Below are positions 1 to 4,959 of a DNA stretch of 5,014 nt, one piece after another. The stretch is from Oscillospiraceae bacterium. Lineage in GTDB: Bacteria > Bacillota > Clostridia > Oscillospirales > Ruminococcaceae. The translations under genes were made by a program, and so were the position numbers. The stretch spans positions 1 to 5,014 of the forward strand of contig JAHHTS010000135.1 in NCBI GenBank assembly GCA_020024475.1, in the 5' to 3' direction. Below the pieces are notes generated by a model. The model did not search any database and had not been told where the DNA came from. It worked only from the letters and a program-made list of their open reading frames with translations. Numbering within the stretch: the stretch's first letter is position 1; each line of letters starts with the position of its first letter.

Positions 1-53
1 ATAATGGTGGTATTGTTATTATGAAGTTCAATAAAAATGAAATTCCATATTAA
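1..53 (+). CDS. Possible C-terminal tail of an upstream gene
   Basis: The frame beginning at base 3 is open from the window edge and ends at TAA 51-53, giving a 16-residue tail ending in NKNEIPY. The hairpin at 83-120 follows shortly after, as expected at a gene end. Too little is visible to name a family, and a short open stretch at a window edge can occur by chance. Confidence 0.3.
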   Translation, partial: NGGIVIMKFNKNEIPY

Positions 54-82
54 AATATTTAGCAAAATAATTATGATAATGA

Positions 83-120
83 TAAAGGAGACATACCTAT
101 AAATAGGCATATCTCCTTTA
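83..120. terminator. Perfect 9-bp hairpin, possible terminator
   Basis: TAAAGGAGA (83-91) pairs perfectly with TCTCCTTTA (112-120), and an inner CCTA/TAGG stem (96-99/104-107) extends it. There is no clean T run after it on the plus strand, so intrinsic termination is uncertain. It lies between the possible upstream gene tail and the promoter of the next gene, where a terminator would be expected. Confidence 0.4.
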
Positions 121-140
121 TGGAATTAGTTATAAGTCTA

Positions 141-149
141 TGTTATACT
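141..149 (+). promoter_or_regulatory. Extended -10 promoter for the ClbS-family gene
   Basis: TGTTATACT fits an extended -10 element (TGnTATAAT-like) about 60 bases upstream of the start codon at 213. No good -35 is seen 17 bases upstream (TGGAAT at 121-126), which extended -10 promoters can tolerate. Confidence 0.4.
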
Positions 150-212
150 ATGCAAAAATTATTGTTTAGAGAAATACGAAATATCGTTACAAATATTAAA
201 TCGAGGTAATAT

Positions 213-731
213 ATGAGAACATATACTAGTAAACAAGAATTAAAAGATGAAATCAAGAAAAACTATACGAAATATATTGCTGAATTTGATGGCATTCCCG
301 AAGATATGAAAGATTCTCGTGCAGAAGAGGTTGATCGTACTCCAGCTGAAAATTTGGCATATCAAGTTGGTTGGACAACTCTTGTCTTAAAGTGGGAACA
401 AGATGAAAAAAATGGATTAGAAGTTAATACACCTTCTGATCAGTTTAAATGGAATCAACTTGGAGCATTATATCAGTGGTTTACTGATACTTATGCTATG
501 AAGTCAATTCAAGAGCTAAGAGTAATGTTAGACACCAATATAGAAAAGATTTACGAAATGATTGATTCTATGTCAGATGAAGACCTTTTTACTCCTCATA
601 GAAGAAAATGGGCAGATGGTGCCACCAAATCAGCAGTTTGGGAAGTTTATAAATTTATACACGTTAATACTGTAGCTCCTTTTGGAACATTCCGCACAAA
701 AATTAGAAAATGGAAGAAAATAATGCAATAA
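213..731 (+). CDS. ClbS/DfsB family four-helix-bundle protein (DUF1706)
   Basis: This is an intact 172-aa protein, the normal length for the ClbS/DfsB (DUF1706) family. The family fold is a DinB-like four-helix bundle. Seen directly are NLAYQVGWTTLVLKWE near residues 47-62, ALYQWFTDTY near 85-94, and the conserved C-terminal block FIHVNTVAPFGTFRTKIRKW (about 148-167). The start is fixed by GAGGT at 203-207, five bases before ATG. The best-studied member, E. coli ClbS, is a colibactin self-resistance protein that opens the cyclopropane warhead. Most homologues in Firmicutes have no known substrate, and no colibactin-like biosynthesis gene is visible here, so a detoxification or stress role is only a family-level guess. 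It is probably monocistronic, with a hairpin upstream and its own promoter. Codon use and frame look undamaged, unlike the genes to its right. Confidence 0.9.
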   Translation: MRTYTSKQELKDEIKKNYTKYIAEFDGIPEDMKDSRAEEVDRTPAENLAYQVGWTTLVLKWEQDEKNGLEVNTPSDQFKWNQLGALYQWFTDTYAMKSIQELRVMLDTNIEKIYEMIDSMSDEDLFTPHRRKWADGATKSAVWEVYKFIHVNTVAPFGTFRTKIRKWKKIMQ

Positions 732-757
732 TAGTATCTAATCTTTTCATAAGAATG

Positions 758-794
758 TTGATATAGTACATTTTTTTAATGTAAACTTTATATT
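758..794 (+). promoter_or_regulatory. Possible promoter with a dyad, for the 27-aa peptide
   Basis: TTGATA (758-763) is followed at 18 bases by TAAACT (782-787), a weak sigma-A-type pair; TATATT at 789-794 is an alternative -10. Between them TACATT (767-772) and AATGTA (778-783) form a 6-bp inverted repeat around five T residues, so an operator overlapping the spacer is possible. AT-rich DNA makes both patterns cheap. Confidence 0.25.
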
Positions 795-829
795 GAATTA
801 TTAAAAATAAAAACAGGAGGTAATCTTTT

Positions 830-913
830 ATGCACCCATATCTTGGTCTTATTATTGCAATCGCTATTGGAATAAGTGCTTATAACGTATTTTCACGAAA
901 AAACAAAAAGTAA
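830..913 (+). CDS. 27-residue single-span membrane peptide
   Basis: A perfect AGGAGG (815-820) sits nine bases before ATG 830, and the frame encodes 27 residues ending at TAA 911-913. After MHPY comes a hydrophobic run (LGLIIAIAIGISAY, about residues 5-18), then a basic tail (SRKNKK). This is the shape of a one-pass inner-membrane micropeptide with the positive tail in the cytoplasm. It could be a leader or regulatory micropeptide, a type I toxin-like peptide, or a small membrane subunit. I do not recognise the family. No antisense RNA promoter was identified to support a type I toxin-antitoxin reading. Support comes from the ribosome binding site and the coherent hydrophobic/basic layout, not from homology. 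Confidence 0.6.
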   Translation: MHPYLGLIIAIAIGISAYNVFSRKNKK

Positions 914-1035
914 ATATATTATTTTATAAGATTACATAACAGTAAATTAACTCTATAACTGCGAACAAAATCCTTGTTCTTCTTAATTTAAATTTAAATG
1001 TAGATCTATATTTGTGGAGTTGCATTTTTTGAAAG

Positions 1036-1278
1036 GGTATTAGGGTATCCCCTAACAACTTACCGTTTTGCGACCTTGGGAGTACAAATGGCCTGCTCGC
1101 TGTTACAATACAATTAGAGCAAATCACATCAGCCAGATATGTTTTACTCTCACATACCCAAGTTGTAAAATGAGAGGTACAAATGTGCCTGACGATCTGC
1201 TCGCTGGATTTAATGTCCGTATCTTAGCCTGTCAGCCATTCTCTCATTTACAACAGTTCGGTTAATGCAGGTAGAACC
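1036..1278 (+). ncRNA. Predicted IS110 bridge RNA (seekRNA) with two guide loops
   Basis: The leader upstream of the transposase folds as the family predicts. First is a small 5' hairpin, TTAGGG/CCCTAA (1040-1045/1050-1055). Stem-loop 1 is closed by CTTGGG/CCCAAG (1075-1080/1157-1162), with an inner TGG-CTG/CAGCCA stem (1089-1095/1130-1135). Stem-loop 2 is closed by a 14-bp stem with one bulge (1162-1176/1241-1254), with an inner CTGAC/GTCAG stem (1189-1193/1231-1235). GGTT/AACC (1260-1263/1275-1278) may close the 3' end. In characterised IS110 elements such as IS621, a 5' hairpin is followed by target-binding and donor-binding loops that pair with DNA and direct recombination. Position, order and shape match that layout. 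Exact ends and assignment of the guide bases are inference, since only complementarity can be seen here. Confidence 0.6.
1082..1238 (+). repeat. Duplicated motifs in the two bridge RNA loops
   Basis: The two stem-loops carry the same words in the same order. GTACAAATG is at 1082-1090 and 1177-1185, CTGCTCGCTG at 1093-1102 and 1197-1206, and TCAGCCA at 1129-1135 and 1232-1238. The apical bases between the second and third words differ completely. This suggests one ancestral loop was duplicated, keeping the scaffold while the guides diverged. Confidence 0.75.
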
Positions 1279-1361
1279 AAAAAGCGTTCGTGTAATCAGA
1301 CAACTTGAATATATAAATGGGTATGAATGGGTCGCAAATTTAAATTTAGGAGGAAATCAAT

Positions 1362-2560
1362 TTGAATAATGCAGTTGGAATTGATGTCTCAAAAAATGAA
1401 AGTGTTGTAACTATTCTGAGGCCTTATGGAGAAGTGATAGTTTATCCATTCAATTTACATCACACTTCTACAGAACTTATGTAGCTTGTAAAAACAATAA
1501 AAGAACTAGATGGCGATACAAAAGTTGTTCTTGAATCAACTGGAAAATATCATTTACCAATACTTTCTTTTTTTAGTGAGAATGGAGTTAGTGTAACACC
1601 GGTAAACCCCAAACTTATTAAAAACTTTAATAACAATTCTCTGAGAAGTGTTAAGTCTGATAAGACTGATTCAATTAAAATAGCGCAGTATTGTTTGACT
1701 AACTGTGCCGAAATACGCCCTCATACAGAAGAAAATTCTATTAGAGAACAACTTAAGATTCTTAACCGCCAATACGATTTATTTACTAAAACAAAAACTA
1801 TGCACAAGAACAACCTAATAGCGTTATTAGACCAATTCTTTCCAGGAATAAATCGTATTTTTTCAAGTGGACCAAAGAGAAAGATGGAACTCAAAAATGG
1901 GTACAGTTTGTCGAAAGATTTTGGAACGCAGACTGTGTCAGGAAGTACAGCCTTAAAGAATTTTCAAAGAAGTATCTTTCCTGGTGCAATAAAAACGACT
2001 ATTATTTTTCGTTAAATACTCCTGAAGAAGTATATTCACTGTCTAAAGTTGCTGTAACAACGGCTCCTAAAAATGAAACATTTAAGCTAATAATTCACTC
2101 AGCTGTTGAACAATTAAATGCCATATCACGCTCTGTTCAACTTATTCGTATTGAAATGGACAAGCTTGCTTCAATGCTTCCAAAATACGAAATTGTACTA
2201 TCAATGCATGGTGTTGGTAAATCACTGGGGCCACAGTTAATTGCTGAAATTGGGGATGTTACTCGATTTAAAAAGCGAAATGCTCTATCAGCTTTTGCTG
2301 GTGTTGACCCTTCGGTAAATCAATCAGGTAGCTTTGAGACGTTACATAACCGTACAACCAAGCATGGTTCACCAATATTAAGAAAAACATTATTTATGGT
2401 TATGTCCGTGTTGTTGCAAACTTCACCAGAAGACGATGCTGTATATCAATTTTTAGATAAAAAGCGTTCAGAAGGTAAGCCTTATTATGTCTATATGACT
2501 GCGGGAGCTAACAAGTTTTTGCGTATATATTACAGTAAGATAAAAAGTCAACCCTCATAG
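1362..2560 (+). pseudogene. IS110-family DEDD transposase, nonsense and frameshift
   Basis: Translation probably began at TTG 1362, eight bases after AGGAGG (1349-1354). A corrected reading gives about 399 aa, normal for the family. The N-terminal RuvC-like DEDD domain shows D8 (GIDVSK), E58 (VVLESTG), D100 and D103 (SDKTDS). The C-terminal Transposase_20 region includes LSMHGVGKSLGPQLIAEIGD and the AFAGVDPSVNQSG block, whose serine (about residue 322) matches the catalytic serine of IS621-type recombinases. Two lesions are seen: an in-frame TAG at codon 41 (1482-1484), and a one-base loss near 1877-1882 in AGAGAAAG, after which the frame starting at 1880 runs cleanly to TAG 2560. The protein would normally form a complex with the bridge RNA encoded upstream and swap strands between the circular element and target DNA. 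As it stands it should make no functional enzyme. Confidence 0.9.
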
Positions 2561-2584
2561 ATCATTTTAAATATACTTACTATT

Positions 2585-2611
2585 GGCTGAAATTTTTATG
2601 GCGGCCTTTTT
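2585..2611 (+). terminator. Possible terminator after the IS110 transposase
   Basis: GGCTG (2585-2589) pairs with CGGCC (2602-2606), including one G-U pair, and TTTTTG follows. The stem is only 5 bp with a 12-base loop, so it is a weak intrinsic terminator. It lies 25 bases past the transposase stop. Confidence 0.4.
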
Positions 2612-2709
2612 GTTATGCCTTAATTCGTTAAAAAATTATTTGTTTTTTATTGTTTTTTCTCTTAATTTTTTATTTGTAGGCTAAGATCATATAACGAATT
2701 GAATACAAG

Positions 2710-2756
2710 AAAAAATACAGGCTGCGGAGAGTATTAACTCCTCCGTAGCCTGTATT
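2710..2756 (-). terminator. Intrinsic terminator of tnpV
   Basis: A 16-bp stem (2714-2729 with 2741-2756, one G-U pair, 11-base loop) is followed on the minus strand by six T residues (the A run at 2710-2715). It begins just past the tnpV stop codon, so it is oriented for that gene. Confidence 0.85.
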
Positions 2757-2759
2757 CCT

Positions 2760-3128
2760 TTATTTGAAAATCACTTCGTTGTTTACGATTTCTGTCGCAC
2801 GATTTCGTATGTTATTCATTTTCTGAACCCACTCAATAGTTTTTTGCCTTCGTTTTTTTCGTCACATTTTCTTGTTTCGCAAGGGATTTTACAAGACTTT
2901 GAAACATATTTTTGGCTTGAAAATCGACTTCCGCTAAATGCTCGTTCAGTTTTCCAGCAGTGAAAATATTGTAGTATATAATCTTTTGATTTTGTTTTAA
3001 ATGCCTGCGATAGCGCTGCTCCCATTACCGATTTCCTTTTGCTCTTGTGTAATTAGAAGATTCGGTAATAAATAATCACCAATCTGTGTATATGTCCCGC
3101 ATACCTGTTCGAATAATGATTTTTGCAT
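2760..3128 (-). pseudogene. tnpV: TnpV-like transposon-encoded protein, double frameshift
   Basis: Read from ATG 3128 to TAA 2760, the gene spans exactly 123 codons, the normal length of TnpV proteins of clostridial mobile elements. The start (MQKSLFEQVCGTYTQIGDYL) and the end (EWVQKMNNIRNRATEIVNNE) both match the family as I remember it. Between them the frame is lost at about 3027-3022, where a base is missing in GGTAATGGG. It continues in the next frame (YRRHLKQNQ, then NIFTAGKLNEHLAEVDFQA) and is restored by an extra A in the six-A run near 2842. The -1 and +1 cancel, so total length is kept but the middle of the protein is scrambled and meets stops. AAGGAGGT upstream of the start (complement of 3137-3144) is intact. 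TnpV is found on clostridial transposons and conjugative elements; its biochemical role is not known to me. Confidence 0.85.
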
Positions 3129-3159
3129 AGTGTTTTACCTCCTTGTTTTTTGCATCTCT

Positions 3160-3189
3160 ATTGTACATAAAAGGAAAGATCAACACCAA
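3160..3189 (-). promoter_or_regulatory. Promoter of tnpV
   Basis: On the minus strand TTGGTG (complement of 3184-3189) and TACAAT (complement of 3160-3165) are separated by 18 bases, upstream of an intact Shine-Dalgarno. It points away from the retron promoter; about 55 bases separate the two. Confidence 0.4.
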
Positions 3190-3245
3190 TGTGCCGAATT
3201 ATGTAAAATAATTTGTGCTTTTGAGTTTTTACACATAAATATATA

Positions 3246-3273
3246 TTGAAAAAATATAGCGTTATGATATACT
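3246..3273 (+). promoter_or_regulatory. Strong extended -10 promoter of the retron
   Basis: TTGAAA (3246-3251) and TATACT (3268-3273) are spaced by 16 bases, and TGA precedes the -10 as an extended element. The predicted start of transcription is about 3280, which falls at the first bases of the retron RNA a1 arm (3278-3287). The agreement between promoter and RNA structure supports both calls. Confidence 0.7.
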
Positions 3274-3277
3274 ATTT

Positions 3278-3521
3278 TACCAGTATGTACAGTCAGATTA
3301 GACTTCGTTTGGTTCGCAGGTTTGCGAGCGGCATTATGTTAATAGTCATAATGTATTTTGTTTTCGGCATATGCTTCATACTACATTCATCATATACCGA
3401 AACACCAACAACTCTAGACAGAGTGTCGTTGTGTGCTTTAAGTAGTAACTGAATTAGATGCTTTATTGTCGAGAAAATATAAGACTGAACAAAAAATTGG
3501 GAAGTCGGATTTGTACTGGTG
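3278..3521 (+). ncRNA. Predicted retron non-coding RNA (msr-msd)
   Basis: The ends pair as an a1/a2 duplex: 3278-3287 with 3512-3521, 10 bp including three G-U pairs around ACCAGTA/TACTGGT. A second helix, GACTTC/GAAGTC (3301-3306/3501-3506), lies just inside. Between these are consecutive hairpins: GTTCGCA/TGCGAGC (3312-3318/3323-3329), CATTATG/CATAATG (3332-3338/3347-3353), an 11-bp stem with one mismatch (TTTCGG..ATATG/CATAT..CCGAAA, 3362-3373/3391-3402), and CACCAAC..ACTCT/AGAGT..GTTGTGTG (3403-3435). In retrons the RT primes from the 2'-OH of a conserved G next to a1 and copies the msd; G3301 in TTAG is a candidate branch base, but this is a guess. The RNA begins at a strong promoter, lies upstream of a retron-type RT, and its 244-base length fits the class. 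The msr/msd border cannot be set by eye. Confidence 0.6.
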
Positions 3522-3546
3522 TGAAAAAGTGATATACGGCTGAAGG

Positions 3547-3615
3547 TTCCTTTGTTATTGGCGAATGGGAAGTCCCTTTATCAAAAAATGATAAGGGCCA
3601 ATAATAACAAAGGAG
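3547..3615 (+). promoter_or_regulatory. Hairpin sequestering the Shine-Dalgarno of the membrane protein
   Basis: CCTTTGTTATTGGC (3549-3562) pairs with the strand at 3597-3613, leaving a 3-base AAT bulge; T3548-A3614 and T3547-G3615 extend it. The 3' strand contains AAAGGAG, most of the ribosome binding site of the gene starting at 3624. An internal hairpin, CCC-TT-ATCA/TGATAAGGG (3574-3583/3589-3597), stacks inside and competes for G3597. When folded, translation of the small membrane protein should be reduced. This could be a translational switch or an additional part of the retron RNA. Confidence 0.6.
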
Positions 3616-3623
3616 GTGAGTTC

Positions 3624-3821
3624 GTGAAAAAAGCGGACAAACCTGTTGTCAATGTGAATGGCAACAACAATAATGTGGAAGTTAATATTAATATGCCTTC
3701 CTCAAAATTAACTACTCATGTCATAGTTATGATAGGAGCCATACTTGTTGTATCACACTACTGTCCTGAATTACTTGCTGATCTTGTCCGTTGGATTATC
3801 AGCACAGGAATTGGCGGTTAA
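3624..3821 (+). CDS. 65-aa Asn-rich single-span membrane protein, likely retron effector
   Basis: GTG 3624 is chosen because GGAGG (3612-3616) lies seven bases before it. An in-frame TTG at 3552 and ATG at 3588 have no ribosome binding site and fall inside the hairpin. The protein has a basic start (KKADK) and an alternating Asn/hydrophobic stretch (VVNVNGNNNNVEVNINMP, residues 8-25). One membrane span follows (about HVIVMIGAILVVSHY, 32-46), then an amphipathic C-terminal helix (PELLADLVRWII, 48-59) ending in GIGG. It sits between the RNA and the RT, the usual slot for a retron effector, and membrane proteins are effectors in some known retron types (for example the two-span protein of retron Ec48). 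A role in killing or stalling the host by membrane damage on infection is therefore plausible. It is inferred from position and topology only; I do not recognise the family. Confidence 0.65.
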   Translation: MKKADKPVVNVNGNNNNVEVNINMPSSKLTTHVIVMIGAILVVSHYCPELLADLVRWIISTGIGG

Positions 3822-3830
3822 CACCAGTAC
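3821..3830 (+). repeat. Second sequence complementary to the retron a2 arm
   Basis: ACACCAGTAC is the exact reverse complement of GTACTGGTGT at 3513-3522, and shares ACCAGTA with the a1 arm at 3279-3285. It begins at the last base of the membrane-protein stop codon and is followed by six T residues. It could pair with a2 in place of a1 on a longer transcript, or be a chance match. Confidence 0.45.
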
Positions 3831-3902
3831 TTTTTTAGAAAAGAGGTGTGCTGTATCTTAATATTTTCTGAATGTCCACTTTACTGACTGAAATCAAAAA
3901 AG

Positions 3903-4822
3903 ATGCTCAAGCGCCTATTACATATAGAGGACAGTAATTTATTTAAACAAGAATATATATCGACGTTGATTCATCCATATATCAACAGGGAAGGAAAGCC
4001 TCGTTTAATAGAGCCACCAAAGGAAGAACTAAAATCTGTTCAAACAAGGATAAAAAATATGTTGAAAAAAATTGTTGTTCCCGACAATATTTTTTCAGGT
4101 ATTAAAGGTCGTTCGTATGCAGATAATGCTTTTTGCCATATTGGAAATAAGAGAAGGCCTCTTTTTAAAATTGATTTAACTGCTTTTTTTCCTACTATAC
4201 GCCGAGAAACAGTTTATCGTTTTTTAATGAAGATTTGTGTTGTACCCCGGATATATCTGAAATACTAACTAATTTTACTACAGTTGATATAGATAGAACT
4301 AATGTACGTGACATAGATGATGTATATGAATTTTTGAGAAGTAAAGGTGTTACGTGTAAAAAACATTTAATTTCAGGTGCACCAACAAGTCAGATAATGT
4401 CATATTTGGTTAATCACTCAATGTTTGAAGAAATGCAAATGTTATCTAACGAAAACAATGTAACGATGACAGTGTATGTAGATGATGTTACATTCTCAAG
4501 TGAAAATTATATTTCATATTGTTTTATGAAAAAGATTTTTGTAATAGTTAGAAAATATGGATATAAGATTTCCAAAAACAAGGTAAAGAGATATACAAAG
4601 CTTTATCCTAAATTGGTTACGGGTGTTGTGATTGATTCTTCAGGACGCCCTACAATTAAGAATTCTATGCGTATGAAAATAATTAGTGAATATAAAAACT
4701 TAAAGGTACATCCTGAAGATGATACTAGTAAGAACCGTTTGAGAGGTTTATTGACTGCGGCGAGACAGGTTGATCCAGATGCCTTTCCAAATATATATAA
4801 ATTTGCTTTCAGTTATGATTAA
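3903..4822 (+). pseudogene. Retron-type reverse transcriptase split by a -1 frameshift
   Basis: Joined across the shift, the protein is 306 aa, usual for a retron RT. Motifs in order: GKPRLIEPP (31-39), FSGIKGRSYADNAFCHIGN with the retron NAxxH motif (N75-H79), FKIDLTAFFPTI with catalytic D91, SGAPTSQ (158-164), catalytic YVDD (192-195) and the retron VTG motif (239-241). There is no maturase or endonuclease domain, so a group II intron RT is unlikely. The frame starting at 3903 ends early at TAA 4266-4268; the correct continuation (FFNEDLCCTPDISEILTNFTT) lies in the -1 frame. The switch is at T TTT TTA (4220-4226), in phase for tandem -1 slippage. A lost T from a seven-T run is the simplest explanation. 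The start has no clear Shine-Dalgarno, and TGA at 3885-3887 limits upstream starts. It is co-oriented with the RNA and membrane-protein gene and would make the msDNA that controls the effector. Confidence 0.9.
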
Positions 4823-4851
4823 AATAAAAATTAGTCAGCGATTTCAATAAC

Positions 4852-4890
4852 AAAACACCGCCTTAGATTAACTTCTAAGACGGTGTTTTT
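4852..4890 (+). terminator. Strong intrinsic terminator of the retron operon
   Basis: AAAACACCG (4852-4860) pairs with CGGTGTTTT (4881-4889) and CTTAGA (4862-4867) with TCTAAG (4874-4879), with one C-A mismatch and a 6-base loop. Five T residues (4886-4890) close it. It lies 30 bases past the RT stop and may also stop minus-strand transcripts from the tRNA side. Confidence 0.9.
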
Positions 4891-4959
4891 CTTGCATCAG
4901 ATCTAACATTTAACGGCGAAGCCGCCTGCGAAAAAGTAGGTGTTCGTCCAATATTCATT

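Larger units (their letters stand above)
1004..2679 (+). mobile_element. IS110-family insertion sequence, inactive (boundaries approximate)
   Basis: The element comprises a structured leader of about 350 bases, a DEDD transposase pseudogene (1362-2560) and a right end of about 120 bases, totalling about 1.7 kb, within the IS110 size range. IS110 elements lack long terminal inverted repeats and make at most a very short target duplication, so ends cannot be read directly. The limits given rest on two weak cues: TGTAG occurs at 999-1003 and again at 2675-2679 in similar T/A-rich surroundings, and AGGCTAAGAT (2678-2687) is exactly complementary to a strand of the second leader stem-loop. The element lies between the 27-aa peptide gene and the tnpV remnant. 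Bases 914-1003 just to the left hold nothing I can identify. Confidence 0.5.

Noticed and set aside
924..1127. Minus-strand open frame of 67 codons
   Set aside because: It overlaps the bridge RNA leader, has no ribosome binding site and shows no recognisable protein pattern.
1068..1265. Plus-strand open frame of 65 codons
   Set aside because: It lies entirely on the two large stem-loops of the IS110 leader; RNA structure explains the sequence better.
2816..3025. Minus-strand 69-codon open frame as a separate gene
   Set aside because: It is an out-of-frame reading across the frameshifted middle of tnpV.
3246..3452. Plus-strand open frame of 68 codons resembling a membrane protein
   Set aside because: It would start inside the promoter -35 box, lacks a Shine-Dalgarno and covers the retron RNA hairpins.
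3552..3623. Longer N-terminus for the retron membrane protein (TTG 3552 or ATG 3588)
   Set aside because: Neither start has a ribosome binding site and both lie in the hairpin; GTG 3624 has GGAGG at ideal spacing.
3903..4822. Group II intron or diversity-generating retroelement reverse transcriptase
   Set aside because: There is no maturase/endonuclease domain, no intron RNA domain V-like sequence noticed, and no template/variable repeat pair; NAxxH and VTG motifs point to a retron RT.
4914..4924. CGGC-GAA-GCCG mini-hairpin as a terminator for the tRNA
   Set aside because: The stem is only 4 bp with a 3-base loop and no T run follows on the minus strand; the strong hairpin at 4852-4889 is the better candidate.
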